Source: Butyrivibrio sp.
GTDB lineage: Bacteria; Bacillota_A; Clostridia; Lachnospirales; Lachnospiraceae
DNA length: 64,000 nucleotides
NCBI GenBank assembly: GCA_024690635.1
Contig: JAILOW010000046.1
Coordinates: 1-64,000 of the forward strand
Direction of reading: 5' to 3'
The position numbers were made by a program, and so were the translations under genes. A model generated the notes under the pieces. It saw nothing but the letters and a program-made list of their open reading frames with translations. It was not told the DNA's origin and did not search any database. Of the stretch, positions 46,627 to 55,697 are shown piece after piece (the stretch's first letter is position 1; each line of letters begins with the position of its first letter).

Positions 46627-47796
46627 ATGAAAAGATTTAAAGTTGCGTTGCTTGCGGGACTTGCTGCAACAATGCTTTTTGGCTGCGGCAAAGCTGCTGA
46701 CGAAGCTGTTGTCGGTATCAGCATGGAAAAGCTTGAGGATGTTGCTCCTCTTCCCGAGGCTGCTACAGAAGCAACAACCGAGGAAGCTGATGAGGACACA
46801 CCCCCTGCTGAGGGCATGGTGAGAAGTTACTTCACCAATCAGTGGGTAGATGAAGAAATCAACAAAAACAGACCCCTTGCGGTTATGTATCCTATAAACA
46901 AAGAGGCTCAGCCTCAGTACGGTCTTTCAAATGTGGCTGTATTCTATGAGATCATGGAAGAAGGCAGCATGAGCCGTCAGATGGGTATCGTAGAGGATTG
47001 GGAGAACCTTGAGAGGATCGGAAATATCCGTAGTATCAGAGACTACTTCGTATATGCAGCTCTTGAGTATGATCCAATCATCGTTCACTACGGCGGACCT
47101 GAGCTTTATGTAAAGACTATTCTTACAAGAGATGATGTGGATAACCTTAACGGTGTAGGCGGTGTTATGGGACCTGACTACGGTGCGTTCTTCCGTGTTC
47201 CCGAGGGAAGTACTTCCGAGCACACAGCTTTCACAGATGGTTCTCACGTGTCATCCGCTATTGAAAAGGCAGGATTTAAGACTGAGCACAGAGACAAGTT
47301 TGAAGGTGAGTCACACTTTAAATTTGCAGGTTACAGCGACCCCAACACTCTTGATGGTTACTCAAACTGCTGGGACGCAACAGAGATCGACATGTCAGGA
47401 TGCTTCCCTGTGACCAAGTCAGCTCTTAAGTACGATCCTGAAAAGGAAGTTTATTACAAGACTCTTTACGGAAACAAGCAGATCGATGCTCTTACCAACG
47501 AGCAGCTTTCTTTCTCCAATATAGTCATCCAGAGAGCTTACAACGAAGTTCGTGATGACAACGGATATCTTGCTTATCAGATGCATGATACAACCCGTAG
47601 CGGATACTTCATCACAAAGGGCAAGATGATCCCTGTTACCTGGGAAAAGACAGATGACTACGGCCCCACTACTTTCTATGATGAGAACGGTGAGGAAGTG
47701 GTATTCAACACCGGCAGAACAATGATTTTCGTTGTTCAGGTTAAGGGCTCCAGATATTCGGAGTTCGAAGTTGACGGAAAAACATACGCTGACTGA
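46627..47796 (+). CDS. DUF3048 domain lipoprotein (YerB-like)
   Basis: A 389-residue lipoprotein with a signal peptide ending in lipobox LFGC (Cys20), an acidic Ala/Glu/Thr linker, and two DUF3048 modules (RPLAVMYPINKEAQPQYGLSNVAVFYEIMEEG; RIGNIRSIRDYFVYAALEYDPIIVHYGG; ITWEK-like GKMIPVTWEK). The function is unknown in all members. It has its own promoter and is monocistronic by hairpin. Confidence 0.88.
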   Translation: MKRFKVALLAGLAATMLFGCGKAADEAVVGISMEKLEDVAPLPEAATEATTEEADEDTPPAEGMVRSYFTNQWVDEEINKNRPLAVMYPINKEAQPQYGLSNVAVFYEIMEEGSMSRQMGIVEDWENLERIGNIRSIRDYFVYAALEYDPIIVHYGGPELYVKTILTRDDVDNLNGVGGVMGPDYGAFFRVPEGSTSEHTAFTDGSHVSSAIEKAGFKTEHRDKFEGESHFKFAGYSDPNTLDGYSNCWDATEIDMSGCFPVTKSALKYDPEKEVYYKTLYGNKQIDALTNEQLSFSNIVIQRAYNEVRDDNGYLAYQMHDTTRSGYFITKGKMIPVTWEKTDDYGPTTFYDENGEEVVFNTGRTMIFVVQVKGSRYSEFEVDGKTYAD

Positions 47797-47820
47797 TAAG
47801 AAGTAGACCTATCAATAAGA

Positions 47821-47842
47821 CGGACGGCAGCGATGCCGTCCG
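47821..47842 (+). terminator. Hairpin after the DUF3048 gene
   Basis: A 9-bp perfect GC-rich stem (47821-47829 with 47834-47842) with a GCGA tetraloop; no T-run. It could be a weak terminator or a transcript end stabiliser before rfbD. Confidence 0.5.
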
Positions 47843-47870
47843 ATTGTTGCTTAAAAAGGAGCCTAATGAC

Positions 47871-48743
47871 ATGGAAAAGATAATTGTCACAGGATGTAAC
47901 GGACAGCTGGGAAGAGCCATAAACAAAGAGCTTCCCGCAGACAGATACGAGCTTGTAAATACTGATGTTTTTGAGGGAGAGGGTATCACTCCTCTTGATA
48001 TTACCAATGTGGATGCGGTTTTGGACCTTGCAAAGAAGGTAAAACCCGCAGCTATCATTAACTGCGCTGCATATACCGCAGTTGACAAGCAGGAGAGCGA
48101 TGTGGATCTTTCTTACAAGATCAATGCCATCGGTCCCAGAAACCTTGCGATAGCAGCTGAAGAGACAGGCGCCAGGCTTGTGCATGTTTCGACAGATTAT
48201 GTATTTGACGGCAATGGAACACGTCCTTATATCGAGTTTGACAAGACCGGCCCCGTTAGTGTGTACGGCAAGACCAAGCTTGCAGGAGAAGAATTTGTAA
48301 AGCAGTTTGCCAGAAGAGCTTTTATCATCAGAACCGCATGGCTCTACGGAGATGGCAAAAACTTTGTAAAGACCATGCTGAATCTATCTGAAAAATATGA
48401 TGAAGTAAGTGTTGTAAAGGACCAGCTCGGAACACCTACCAGCACTACTGAGCTTGCAAAAGCCATCCACTTCCTTATGGAAACCGAGAACTACGGAACC
48501 TTCCACGGAACCTGCGAAGGCGACACAAACTGGGCAGATTTCACCGAGGAGATCTTCAGACTTGCGGGAAAGAGCACTAAGGTTAATCATGTTACAACCG
48601 CAGAGTATCTTGCAAAGAACCCTCAGGCTGCTCCCAGACCTGCGTACAGTATTCTTGATAACTACATGTTAAGGCTTACTTCCGACTTTAGATTTGCGGA
48701 TTGGCATGATGCTATAGATGCCTATCTTAAAGAGCTTTTATAA
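47871..48743 (+). CDS. rfbD: dTDP-4-dehydrorhamnose reductase
   Basis: A 290-residue SDR enzyme for the last step of dTDP-L-rhamnose synthesis. NAD(P)H-binding GCNGQLGRAINKEL, NCAAYTAVDKQESD, VSTDYVFDGNG and the YGKTKLAGE catalytic Tyr/Lys. AAAGGAG sits 9 bases before the ATG; rfbA, rfbB and rfbC are not in this window. Confidence 0.95.
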   Translation: MEKIIVTGCNGQLGRAINKELPADRYELVNTDVFEGEGITPLDITNVDAVLDLAKKVKPAAIINCAAYTAVDKQESDVDLSYKINAIGPRNLAIAAEETGARLVHVSTDYVFDGNGTRPYIEFDKTGPVSVYGKTKLAGEEFVKQFARRAFIIRTAWLYGDGKNFVKTMLNLSEKYDEVSVVKDQLGTPTSTTELAKAIHFLMETENYGTFHGTCEGDTNWADFTEEIFRLAGKSTKVNHVTTAEYLAKNPQAAPRPAYSILDNYMLRLTSDFRFADWHDAIDAYLKELL

Positions 48744-48767
48744 AGCCTTGTTTTGGAAAGAGGGAAA

Positions 48768-49223
48768 ATGGATTTTATATACGGAATTCTTCATAATCAG
48801 ATACTTGTAGCCGCCTTTTGGGCCTGGATTTGCGCGCAGATCCTCAAGACTTTTATCTATGTTGTGGTAAACAAAGAGTTTAATTCGGAGCGTCTTTTGG
48901 GAGACGGCGGCATGCCCAGTTCTCATTCAGCAACTGTGATGGCGCTTGTTACGGCTACGGCCTTCAGCTACGGCCCCGGAAGCTTTGAGATCGCAGTAAC
49001 CGGCATCATGGCTCTTATCGTTATGCATGACGCCATGGGCGTAAGGCGCGAGACAGGTAAACAGGCCAAGGCCATCAACAACATGATGGAATGGCTTAAC
49101 GATCTTAACAGTGATATTCCTGCTGAGCAAAAGCTCAAGGAATTTGTGGGACATTCACCGCTTCAGGTGTTCTTCGGAGCAGTTTTGGGAGTATTGGTGG
49201 GAATGGTTGTATGTTTGCTGTAA
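48768..49223 (+). CDS. Divergent PAP2-family membrane protein (DUF212)
   Basis: A 151-residue protein with 3-4 membrane helices and the DUF212 pattern GGMPSSHSATVMALVTA, MHDAMGVRRETGKQAKAIN and a C-terminal GHSPLQVFFGAVLG. It resembles PAP2 phosphatases and may act on undecaprenyl or lipid phosphates; activity is unproven. Its last 13 bases overlap the next gene. ATG 48768 is chosen over TTG 48753 because of AGAGGG. Confidence 0.85.
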   Translation: MDFIYGILHNQILVAAFWAWICAQILKTFIYVVVNKEFNSERLLGDGGMPSSHSATVMALVTATAFSYGPGSFEIAVTGIMALIVMHDAMGVRRETGKQAKAINNMMEWLNDLNSDIPAEQKLKEFVGHSPLQVFFGAVLGVLVGMVVCLL

Positions 49224-51016
49224 TTCTTATCTGGATTTATGCACTTGCAACTACATATCTTTTGGGCTACGCCTTTTTAAGAGTTCTGTCCTCCTGGCCG
49301 GGAATGGTTTCTTTCAAGGAAAAGAAAACCGCAAAGCAATACGATTTTCGCTACAGAGAAAGCTATATAATAGCGGGAGTCGTCATTGCAACGGTATACG
49401 CGGAAGTCTTTTCTTTGTTTGCGGGAGTGGGACTTGCCGCCAATATCATTATGGCGGTGGTGTGCCTTCTTATAGCCGTTTATTACAGATACGACCTTGC
49501 AAATGAGCTAAAGGATATGATTCGGACTCTTGCAGGCGGATATAACGGCTTTCTTTATTGTCTCATTTTTCTTTTAATGGCATATGGTGCGTCACACGGG
49601 ATCATGCACTACGATTCCGATCTTTATCATGCCCAGGCTATCCGCTGGATCGAAGAATACGGCGTGGTTAAGGGCCTTGGAAATGTGCACTTAAGACTTG
49701 CTTACAACAGCTCGTCCTTTGCTGTTTCTGCGCTCTACAGCATGAGCTTTCTTGGAAAAGGATCTTTCCATGTTATGTCGGGCTTTTTTGCCCTGCTCCT
49801 TGCCTGGCAGTGCGCAGACATAAAGGGTATGTTAAGGCGCGGACACATAGTGATCTCTGACTTTGCCAGGATCATGGGCATATACTATCTCATTACCATA
49901 TATGACGAGATGGTTGCTCCGGCTTCAGATTATTTCCTTTCAACTCTGGTTTTTTACATAATAATTCACTGGCTGGATATGAACGTAAGGCACGTGAAGT
50001 CTTATGTTCCCTATATCCTGCTCACCTTCCTGTCTGTATTTGCCGTTACCGTAAAGCTTTCGGCAGCACCTATGTTGATACTCTCAGTCATTCCGATCTA
50101 CAGACTGTTGCATGAGCGGACAAAACAAAAAATGAAGGCATTCTGGATCTCTATAGGTATTTCTTTTGGGATCGCGCTGCCTTTCCTTATCAGAAATATC
50201 ATACTCTCCGGCTGGCTCCTGTATCCAGTTACAGGCCTTGACCTTTTTGGTTTTGCCTACAAGATACCCAAGGGGGCAGCAGCATATGATGCGCTGGAGA
50301 TAAAGACCTTCGGAAGAGGCTATAATGACGTGGCTGCCTATGGCCATGTGCCTTTTACAGAGTGGATTCCGCACTGGTTTGGTCAGATGGGGATGCTAAG
50401 TAAGATCTTTATCATCCTTGATATCCTGTCAGTTCTGGTGTTTATCGGATATCTTGTTTATTTCCTTTTGGTGGTGAGAGTCGAAAAAAGCGACAGGCTC
50501 AAGAAGCTCTCCGGCAATAAGGTATTTGACCTTAGCTTTAGAAGTATGATGAGAATGGCGGATTTTCTGACTGTTGCTGCAACTTTGATCGTCTGCCTTG
50601 TGTTCTGGTTTTTAAGTGCGCCACTTGTGAGGTACGGAGTAGTCTACATCTGGCTTGTTCCTGCGGTTATACTTGGAAGGACTTTTGTACTGGTAAACAG
50701 CAGGCTTTCGGATGGGGCAAAGAAGGCTGCCTACAGGGTTATTACAGTTCTTTTCTGCTGCTGGCTGCTATATAAGGGTGTGAATCTGGTGATCGAGGAT
50801 AAGGCGCGTTTTAACGCCAGATATCTTGTGACTCAACAGGACTACGGAACCTACGAGGTAAAAGAGTTCAAGCTGGGAAATGAGACCTTCTATTATCCGA
50901 CAAACGGCGATCAGGTTGGATATGATCCATTCCCGTCATCCACCCATGACATATCCGGTGAGACAGTGATGATGGGTGAAAATATAAGAGACGGATTTAA
51001 AAACATTAGTTATTGA
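49211..51016 (+). CDS. Large polytopic membrane protein (LIC_10190-like)
   Basis: A 601-residue protein with about 12 membrane helices. The HYDSDLYHAQAIRWIEEYGVVKGLGNVHLRLAYNSS segment resembles a conserved motif of the 'LIC_10190' membrane family, of the GT-C glycosyltransferase style (Asp in the first loop). A sugar-transferase role is inference. It overlaps the DUF212 gene by 13 bases (coupled translation) and ends before a strong terminator. Confidence 0.65.
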   Translation: MFAVILIWIYALATTYLLGYAFLRVLSSWPGMVSFKEKKTAKQYDFRYRESYIIAGVVIATVYAEVFSLFAGVGLAANIIMAVVCLLIAVYYRYDLANELKDMIRTLAGGYNGFLYCLIFLLMAYGASHGIMHYDSDLYHAQAIRWIEEYGVVKGLGNVHLRLAYNSSSFAVSALYSMSFLGKGSFHVMSGFFALLLAWQCADIKGMLRRGHIVISDFARIMGIYYLITIYDEMVAPASDYFLSTLVFYIIIHWLDMNVRHVKSYVPYILLTFLSVFAVTVKLSAAPMLILSVIPIYRLLHERTKQKMKAFWISIGISFGIALPFLIRNIILSGWLLYPVTGLDLFGFAYKIPKGAAAYDALEIKTFGRGYNDVAAYGHVPFTEWIPHWFGQMGMLSKIFIILDILSVLVFIGYLVYFLLVVRVEKSDRLKKLSGNKVFDLSFRSMMRMADFLTVAATLIVCLVFWFLSAPLVRYGVVYIWLVPAVILGRTFVLVNSRLSDGAKKAAYRVITVLFCCWLLYKGVNLVIEDKARFNARYLVTQQDYGTYEVKEFKLGNETFYYPTNGDQVGYDPFPSSTHDISGETVMMGENIRDGFKNISY

Positions 51017-51041
51017 TAAACTATTTATAAAGAATATTATC

Positions 51042-51085
51042 ACGGGCTTAAATGTGTATTAAGAATCGCATTTAAGCCCGTTTTT
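51042..51085 (+). terminator. Terminator after the large membrane protein gene
   Basis: ACGGGCTTAAATG (51042-51054) pairs with CATTTAAGCCCGT (51069-51081), perfect 13 bp, followed by TTTT. Confidence 0.92.
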
Positions 51086-51196
51086 ATGCGGCTTTTTGCT
51101 CCGAAAAAGAGTATTATGGATATGCTGAAAGACTAAATTACTAATCCCAAGAAAAGTATATCTGCCTGTCGTTTGTGTTTTATGCGGAGGTACTTT

Positions 51197-51634
51197 ATGA
51201 AGAGGATGATAGGAGTTATGATCGCGGCAACCTTGCTGGGAATTTTGGCAAGGCCTGTGGAAGTAAAAGCGGCAAGTGAAGATGATGTGCTTAGTCTTAT
51301 GAACGCAGCAAGGCAGGAAGCAGGACTTTCTGCATACACATTGGATTCAGAACTTTCTAAAGCGGCACAGACAAGAGCTGAGGAATGCTCCACCAGATTT
51401 TCGCACACAAGACCAAACGGAAAAGCCTGGTCTACTGTATCTGCGTCAACCAATGGGGAGAACCTTGCCCATGCAGTGAACAGTACTCAGAGTAAGCCTG
51501 AAAATGTGGTGACAGCTTGGCTTTTAAGTCCCACCCACAAGGCAAACGTCCTCAGAAATACCTTCAGCAGCGTAGGAATTGCCTATTTCAAAGGCGATGA
51601 CGGACAGACCTACATAGTATGTGAGTTTAAATAG
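51197..51634 (+). CDS. Secreted CAP (SCP/PR-1) domain protein
   Basis: A 145-residue protein with a signal peptide (about 1-26, ending in VKAAS). The CAP domain has MNAARQEAGL, L-KAAQTRAEECSTRFSHTRPNG, GENLAHAV and VTAWLLSPTHKANVLRNTFSSVGIAYF, with His and Glu of the CAP cavity. The function is unknown; relatives include YkwD. The ATG at 51197 follows GGAGG. It has no signs of an operon. Confidence 0.9.
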   Translation: MKRMIGVMIAATLLGILARPVEVKAASEDDVLSLMNAARQEAGLSAYTLDSELSKAAQTRAEECSTRFSHTRPNGKAWSTVSASTNGENLAHAVNSTQSKPENVVTAWLLSPTHKANVLRNTFSSVGIAYFKGDDGQTYIVCEFK

Positions 51635-51655
51635 ATCGTGACAGGATCATATATG

Positions 51656-51695
51656 AAAAAGAGTTTCTTTGTTATGACAAAGGGGCTCTTTTTTT
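51656..51695 (+). terminator. Terminator after the CAP-domain gene
   Basis: AAAAAGAG and CTTTGT pair with ACAAAG and CTCTTTTT around a 4-nt loop (bulged stem), ending in a run of T. Confidence 0.8.
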
Positions 51696-51779
51696 ATGTG
51701 ATAGGAAAACTAAGGAAAGTGTGGTAAAATATGTTTTTGCGAAAGAGATATTTTTTGTTTTTTATAAAAGGAGTTATAT

Positions 51780-52871
51780 ATGGCTAAAAAGGCACTTATC
51801 ACCGGTATTACCGGACAGGATGGTTCATATCTGGCAGAGTTTTTGCTGGAGAAAGGATATGATGTTCACGGCATCATCAGAAGATCATCCGTGGATTACA
51901 GAGAGAGGATAGCTCATCTTGAAGGAAAGCCTAACTTCCACCTTCACTACGGAGATCTTGGAGATTCCATGAGTATCCTGGGCGTTGTATCCAAGGTAAG
52001 ACCTGATGAGATATACAATCTTGCAGCACAGTCCCATGTTCAGGTTTCTTTTGATTCGCCTGAATTTACAGCGGACGTTGACGCTGTAGGTGTTACCAGA
52101 ATTCTTGAGGCGGTTCGCCTTTCAGGACTTACACAGACCTGCCGCATTTATCAGGCTTCCACTTCAGAGCTTTACGGCAAGGTTGAGGAGATTCCCCAGA
52201 GCGAGACCACTCCTTTCCATCCCTACAGCCCTTACGCTGTAGCCAAGCTTTACGGCTACTGGATCGTAAAAGAGTACAGAGAAGCTTATAACATGTTCTG
52301 CTGCTCCGGTATTCTTTTCAACCATGAATCAGAGAGAAGAGGAGAGACCTTCGTAACAAGAAAGATCACTCTTGCCGCATCCAGGATCGCGCAGGGCAAG
52401 CAGAAAAAGCTCTATCTTGGTAACCTTTCAAGTCTCAGAGACTGGGGATATGCCAAGGACTATGTTGAGTGCATGTGGCTGATTCTTCAGAACGACAAGC
52501 CTGAGGACTTTGTTATTGCTACAGGTGTACAGCACTCCGTAAGAGAATTTGCTCAGCTTGCATTCCACTACGCAGGCATCGAGATCGAGTTCAAGGGTGA
52601 GGGCGCTGACGAAAAGGGCTATAACAAGGCAACAGGAGAGGTTCTCATCGAGGTATCACCTGACTTCTACAGACCTACAGACGTTGTTAACCTTCTCGGA
52701 GATCCCACCAAGGCAAAAGAGAAGCTTCACTGGAATCCTCAGTCAACATCCTTCGAGGATCTGGTAAGGATAATGGTAGAGCACGATATGGCCAAGGTTG
52801 CCGTTGAAAGGGCAAATGAGCATATCGAGTTCAATCTGGCGGAGTTTCTTGAAAAAGGTATTGATAAGTAA
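51780..52871 (+). CDS. gmd: GDP-mannose 4,6-dehydratase
   Basis: A 363-residue SDR enzyme turning GDP-mannose into GDP-4-keto-6-deoxymannose: [75 protein letters not shown] (Tyr/Lys) and [19 protein letters not shown]. It precedes fcl, its usual partner. A ~145-base gap upstream contains an AT-rich stretch with TAAAAT (51726-51731); no solid promoter could be called. Confidence 0.97.
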   Translation: MAKKALITGITGQDGSYLAEFLLEKGYDVHGIIRRSSVDYRERIAHLEGKPNFHLHYGDLGDSMSILGVVSKVRPDEIYNLAAQSHVQVSFDSPEFTADVDAVGVTRILEAVRLSGLTQTCRIYQASTSELYGKVEEIPQSETTPFHPYSPYAVAKLYGYWIVKEYREAYNMFCCSGILFNHESERRGETFVTRKITLAASRIAQGKQKKLYLGNLSSLRDWGYAKDYVECMWLILQNDKPEDFVIATGVQHSVREFAQLAFHYAGIEIEFKGEGADEKGYNKATGEVLIEVSPDFYRPTDVVNLLGDPTKAKEKLHWNPQSTSFEDLVRIMVEHDMAKVAVERANEHIEFNLAEFLEKGIDK

Positions 52872-52883
52872 AGGGTGAACGAT

Positions 52884-53825
52884 ATGGAAAAAAATGCCAA
52901 GATCTATGTGGCCGGCCACAGAGGAATGGTAGGTTCGGCTATCGTAAGAGAACTTAAGAAACAGGGCTATGAGAACATCATAACCAGAACTCACAAGGAA
53001 CTGGATCTTACAAGACAGGATCAGGTAGAAGAGTTCTTTGAAAAAGAAACTCCCGAGTATGTTTTTCTTGCAGCAGCCAAGGTTGGCGGAATCATGGGTA
53101 ACTCCGAGGCTCTTGCCGACTTCATGTATGAGAACATGATACTTGAGATGAATGTAATACACGCTGCCTGGAAGAACGGATGCAAAAAGCTCGAATTCCT
53201 CGGCTCATCCTGTATATATCCCAGAATGGCACCTCAGCCTATGAAGGAGGACTGCCTTCTTACATCAGAGCTTGAAAAGACCAACGAGGCTTATGCACTT
53301 GCCAAGATTTCCGGTCTTAAATACTGCGAATATCTCAACAGACAGTACGGAACGGACTACATCTCGGTAATGCCCACAAACCTCTACGGACCCAATGACA
53401 ACTATCATCCCACACACTCCCATGTGCTTCCTGCCCTTATCAGGCGTTTCCACGAAGCCAAGGAGCAGGGACTTCCGTTTGTAACCTGCTGGGGCGACGG
53501 AAGCCCCTTGAGAGAATTCCTCTATGTGGATGATCTTGCAAATCTTTGCGTGTTCCTTATGAACAACTACAGCGGTAACGAGACTGTTAATGCGGGAACA
53601 GGAAAAGAGCTTACCATCAGGGAACTCACAGAAAAGGTGGCAAAGATCATAGGCTACACCGGAGAGATCCGCTGGGATCCCACCAAGCCCAACGGAACAC
53701 CCAGGAAGCTTCTTGATGTATCCAAAGCCAAGAGCCTTGGCTGGACCTATACCACAGAACTTGATGACGGAATCCGCCTCGCTTACGAGGACTTCCTCAA
53801 CAACCCCATGAGGGCCGAGCGCTAA
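52884..53825 (+). CDS. fcl: GDP-L-fucose synthase
   Basis: A 313-residue epimerase/reductase finishing GDP-L-fucose: [58 protein letters not shown] (Tyr/Lys) and [16 protein letters not shown] 52884 is favoured over GTG 52875 because AAAGGGTGA fits its spacing. It ends at a strong terminator. No manC or manB is in the window. Confidence 0.97.
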   Translation: MEKNAKIYVAGHRGMVGSAIVRELKKQGYENIITRTHKELDLTRQDQVEEFFEKETPEYVFLAAAKVGGIMGNSEALADFMYENMILEMNVIHAAWKNGCKKLEFLGSSCIYPRMAPQPMKEDCLLTSELEKTNEAYALAKISGLKYCEYLNRQYGTDYISVMPTNLYGPNDNYHPTHSHVLPALIRRFHEAKEQGLPFVTCWGDGSPLREFLYVDDLANLCVFLMNNYSGNETVNAGTGKELTIRELTEKVAKIIGYTGEIRWDPTKPNGTPRKLLDVSKAKSLGWTYTTELDDGIRLAYEDFLNNPMRAER

Positions 53826-53831
53826 CACCTC

Positions 53832-53861
53832 AAAAGGACTCATTTCTATGAGTCCTTTTTT
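53832..53861 (+). terminator. Terminator after fcl
   Basis: AAAAGGACTCAT (53832-53843) pairs with ATGAGTCCTTTT (53848-53859), perfect 12 bp, with T-run. Confidence 0.93.
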
Positions 53862-53864
53862 CGT

Positions 53865-53932
53865 GCGATTCTTTCCCTCTCTCCGCCACAGCCTCCCCGC
53901 CGGGCAAATGCCTTAAAGATTGAAAGAATCGC
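53865..53932. repeat. 11-bp inverted repeat at the exopolysaccharide promoter
   Basis: GCGATTCTTTC (53865-53875) is the reverse complement of GAAAGAATCGC (53922-53932). The right arm covers part of the -35 box of the downstream promoter; arms are 46 bases apart, suggesting a loop-forming operator. The gap 53862-54003 has no gene. Confidence 0.55.
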
Positions 53933-53948
53933 GCGGAAAGTGTAAAAT
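53920..53948 (+). promoter_or_regulatory. Promoter of the exopolysaccharide operon
   Basis: TTGAAA (53920-53925) and TAAAAT (53943-53948) with a 17-bp spacer, 55 bases before the first glycosyltransferase start. Confidence 0.75.
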
Positions 53949-54003
53949 ACTGAATAGGAATGCGCATTTTTATGTGTGAACAGTAATACTGTGAGGACGG
54001 TGT

Positions 54004-54936
54004 ATGAAATTACTCAGTGTTGTTGTACCTTGTTACAACGAGCAGGAAAACATAAAGGATTTTTACGGCGAGGTTTTGAAGAACGAGGCCTTCTTTAAGG
54101 GGGCTGAGGTGGAGCTTGAGTTCTGGTTTATCAATGACGGCTCTGCTGATAAGACCGCTGATATTGTTAAGGAGCTTGCAGGTTCTGATAAGAGAGTGCA
54201 TCTTGTGAGCTTTTCCAGGAATTTTGGCAAGGAAGCCGCTATTTATGCAGGGCTTCAGCATGCCAAGGGAGATTATACGGTTATTATGGACTGTGACCTT
54301 CAGGATCCGCCGGCTCTTTTGCCCCAGATGTATGAGGCTGTTTCAAAAGAGGGTTATGACAGCGTAGCCACAAGGAGAGTTAACAGAAAGGGTGAGCCAC
54401 CCATCAGATCTCTCTTTGCCAGAGCTTTTTACAAGATCATAAATAAGATGTCCAGCGCTGATATTGTGGACGGCGCAAGGGACTACCGCTTGATGACCAG
54501 ACAGTTCGTAGAAGCCATTCTTTCCCTTGAGGAGTATAACCGTTTCTCCAAGGGTATCTTCGGATGGGTAGGATTTAATACAAAATGGCTTGAATTTGAA
54601 AATGTGGAGCGCAAAAAAGGAGAGACCAAGTGGTCTTTCTGGAAGCTCTTTACCTATGCTCTTGACGGAATTATGGCCTTCTCGGAGGCACCCATTGCCA
54701 TCGCATCATTCATGGGACTTTTCTTCTGCGTAGTGGCATTTCTTGGTATCATTTTCACCATTGTCAGGAAATGTATACTTGGAGATCCCACCAGTGGATG
54801 GCCTTCACTTGTATGTATCATCCTGCTGATCGCCGGTATTCAGCTCTTTTGTATCGGAATCGTGGGTCAGTATCTGTCAAAGACTTATCTTGAGGTAAAA
54901 AAGCGCCCCATGTACATAGTCAAAGAGGAGCTGTGA
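54004..54936 (+). CDS. Family 2 glycosyltransferase with two C-terminal membrane helices (DPM1/GtrB type)
   Basis: A 310-residue protein: GT-A domain with LSVVVPCYNEQENI, VSFSRNFGKEAAIYAGLQHA, MDCDLQDPPALLP (DXD) and ARDYRLMTR, then two membrane helices (about 232-255 and 265-290). Such enzymes transfer sugars to polyprenyl phosphate, giving donor lipids for membrane-side glycosylation. It is the first gene of the EPS operon. Confidence 0.9.
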   Translation: MKLLSVVVPCYNEQENIKDFYGEVLKNEAFFKGAEVELEFWFINDGSADKTADIVKELAGSDKRVHLVSFSRNFGKEAAIYAGLQHAKGDYTVIMDCDLQDPPALLPQMYEAVSKEGYDSVATRRVNRKGEPPIRSLFARAFYKIINKMSSADIVDGARDYRLMTRQFVEAILSLEEYNRFSKGIFGWVGFNTKWLEFENVERKKGETKWSFWKLFTYALDGIMAFSEAPIAIASFMGLFFCVVAFLGIIFTIVRKCILGDPTSGWPSLVCIILLIAGIQLFCIGIVGQYLSKTYLEVKKRPMYIVKEEL

Positions 54937-55682
54937 TGGTCAGTATAGTTGTGCCGGTGTACAATGCTTCGCGCTATATAGAAAAGACCATCGAGATGGT
55001 TTGTGCTCAGACCTACAAGGACTGGGAGCTTATCCTGGTGGATGACAGGTCGAAAGATGACAGTGTCAGGGTCATTGAGGAGATCATAGCTGCAAAAAAG
55101 AAGCGCATCAGGCTGATAAAAAAAGAAAGAAACGCAGGTGCGGCTGCAGCCAGAAACACAGGTATCGATGCTTCCGCAGGCAGATATATAGCTTTTCTTG
55201 ATGCTGACGATGTATGGAAGAGCGACAAGCTTGAAAAGCAGATAGAATTCATGGAAAAAACAGGAGCTGCTTTTTCTTTTCACTCCTATGAGTTTGGAGA
55301 TGAAGAGGCAAATCCCACGGGAAGAGTGGTACATGCTCCTTCCACCCTGAATTTCAGGCAGGCACTTTCCAGAACAGTTATCTTTACCACTACGGTTATG
55401 TTTGATACGGAAAAGATCGATATGGAGATCATCCATATGCCTCAGGTACCCAGTGAGGACACTGCCACCTGGTGGAGAATCTTAAAGAGCGGATTTACCG
55501 CTTACGGACTTGATGAGAACCTGGCGATCTACAGAAGACCGCGCAAATCTCTTTCGTCCAACAAGCTGACGGCTATTGAGAGGATCTGGTTCCTTTACAG
55601 GAATATTGCAGGCCTTAATGTTTTGCAGTCATTATTTTATTTTGGAGGATGGGCAGTCAGAGCTACTCTAAGGAGGCTTTGA
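54936..55682 (+). CDS. Family 2 glycosyltransferase (TuaG-like)
   Basis: A 248-residue GT2: VSIVVPVYNASRYIEKTIEMV, LVDDRSKDDS, AAARNTGIDASAGRYIAFLDADDVW (DAD) and PSEDTATWWRIL, the latter close to TuaG-like teichuronic acid transferases. The ATG overlaps the previous TGA (TGATG). The acceptor is unknown. Confidence 0.9.
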   Translation: MVSIVVPVYNASRYIEKTIEMVCAQTYKDWELILVDDRSKDDSVRVIEEIIAAKKKRIRLIKKERNAGAAAARNTGIDASAGRYIAFLDADDVWKSDKLEKQIEFMEKTGAAFSFHSYEFGDEEANPTGRVVHAPSTLNFRQALSRTVIFTTTVMFDTEKIDMEIIHMPQVPSEDTATWWRILKSGFTAYGLDENLAIYRRPRKSLSSNKLTAIERIWFLYRNIAGLNVLQSLFYFGGWAVRATLRRL

Positions 55683-55697
55683 TCGCCGGAAAAAGGT

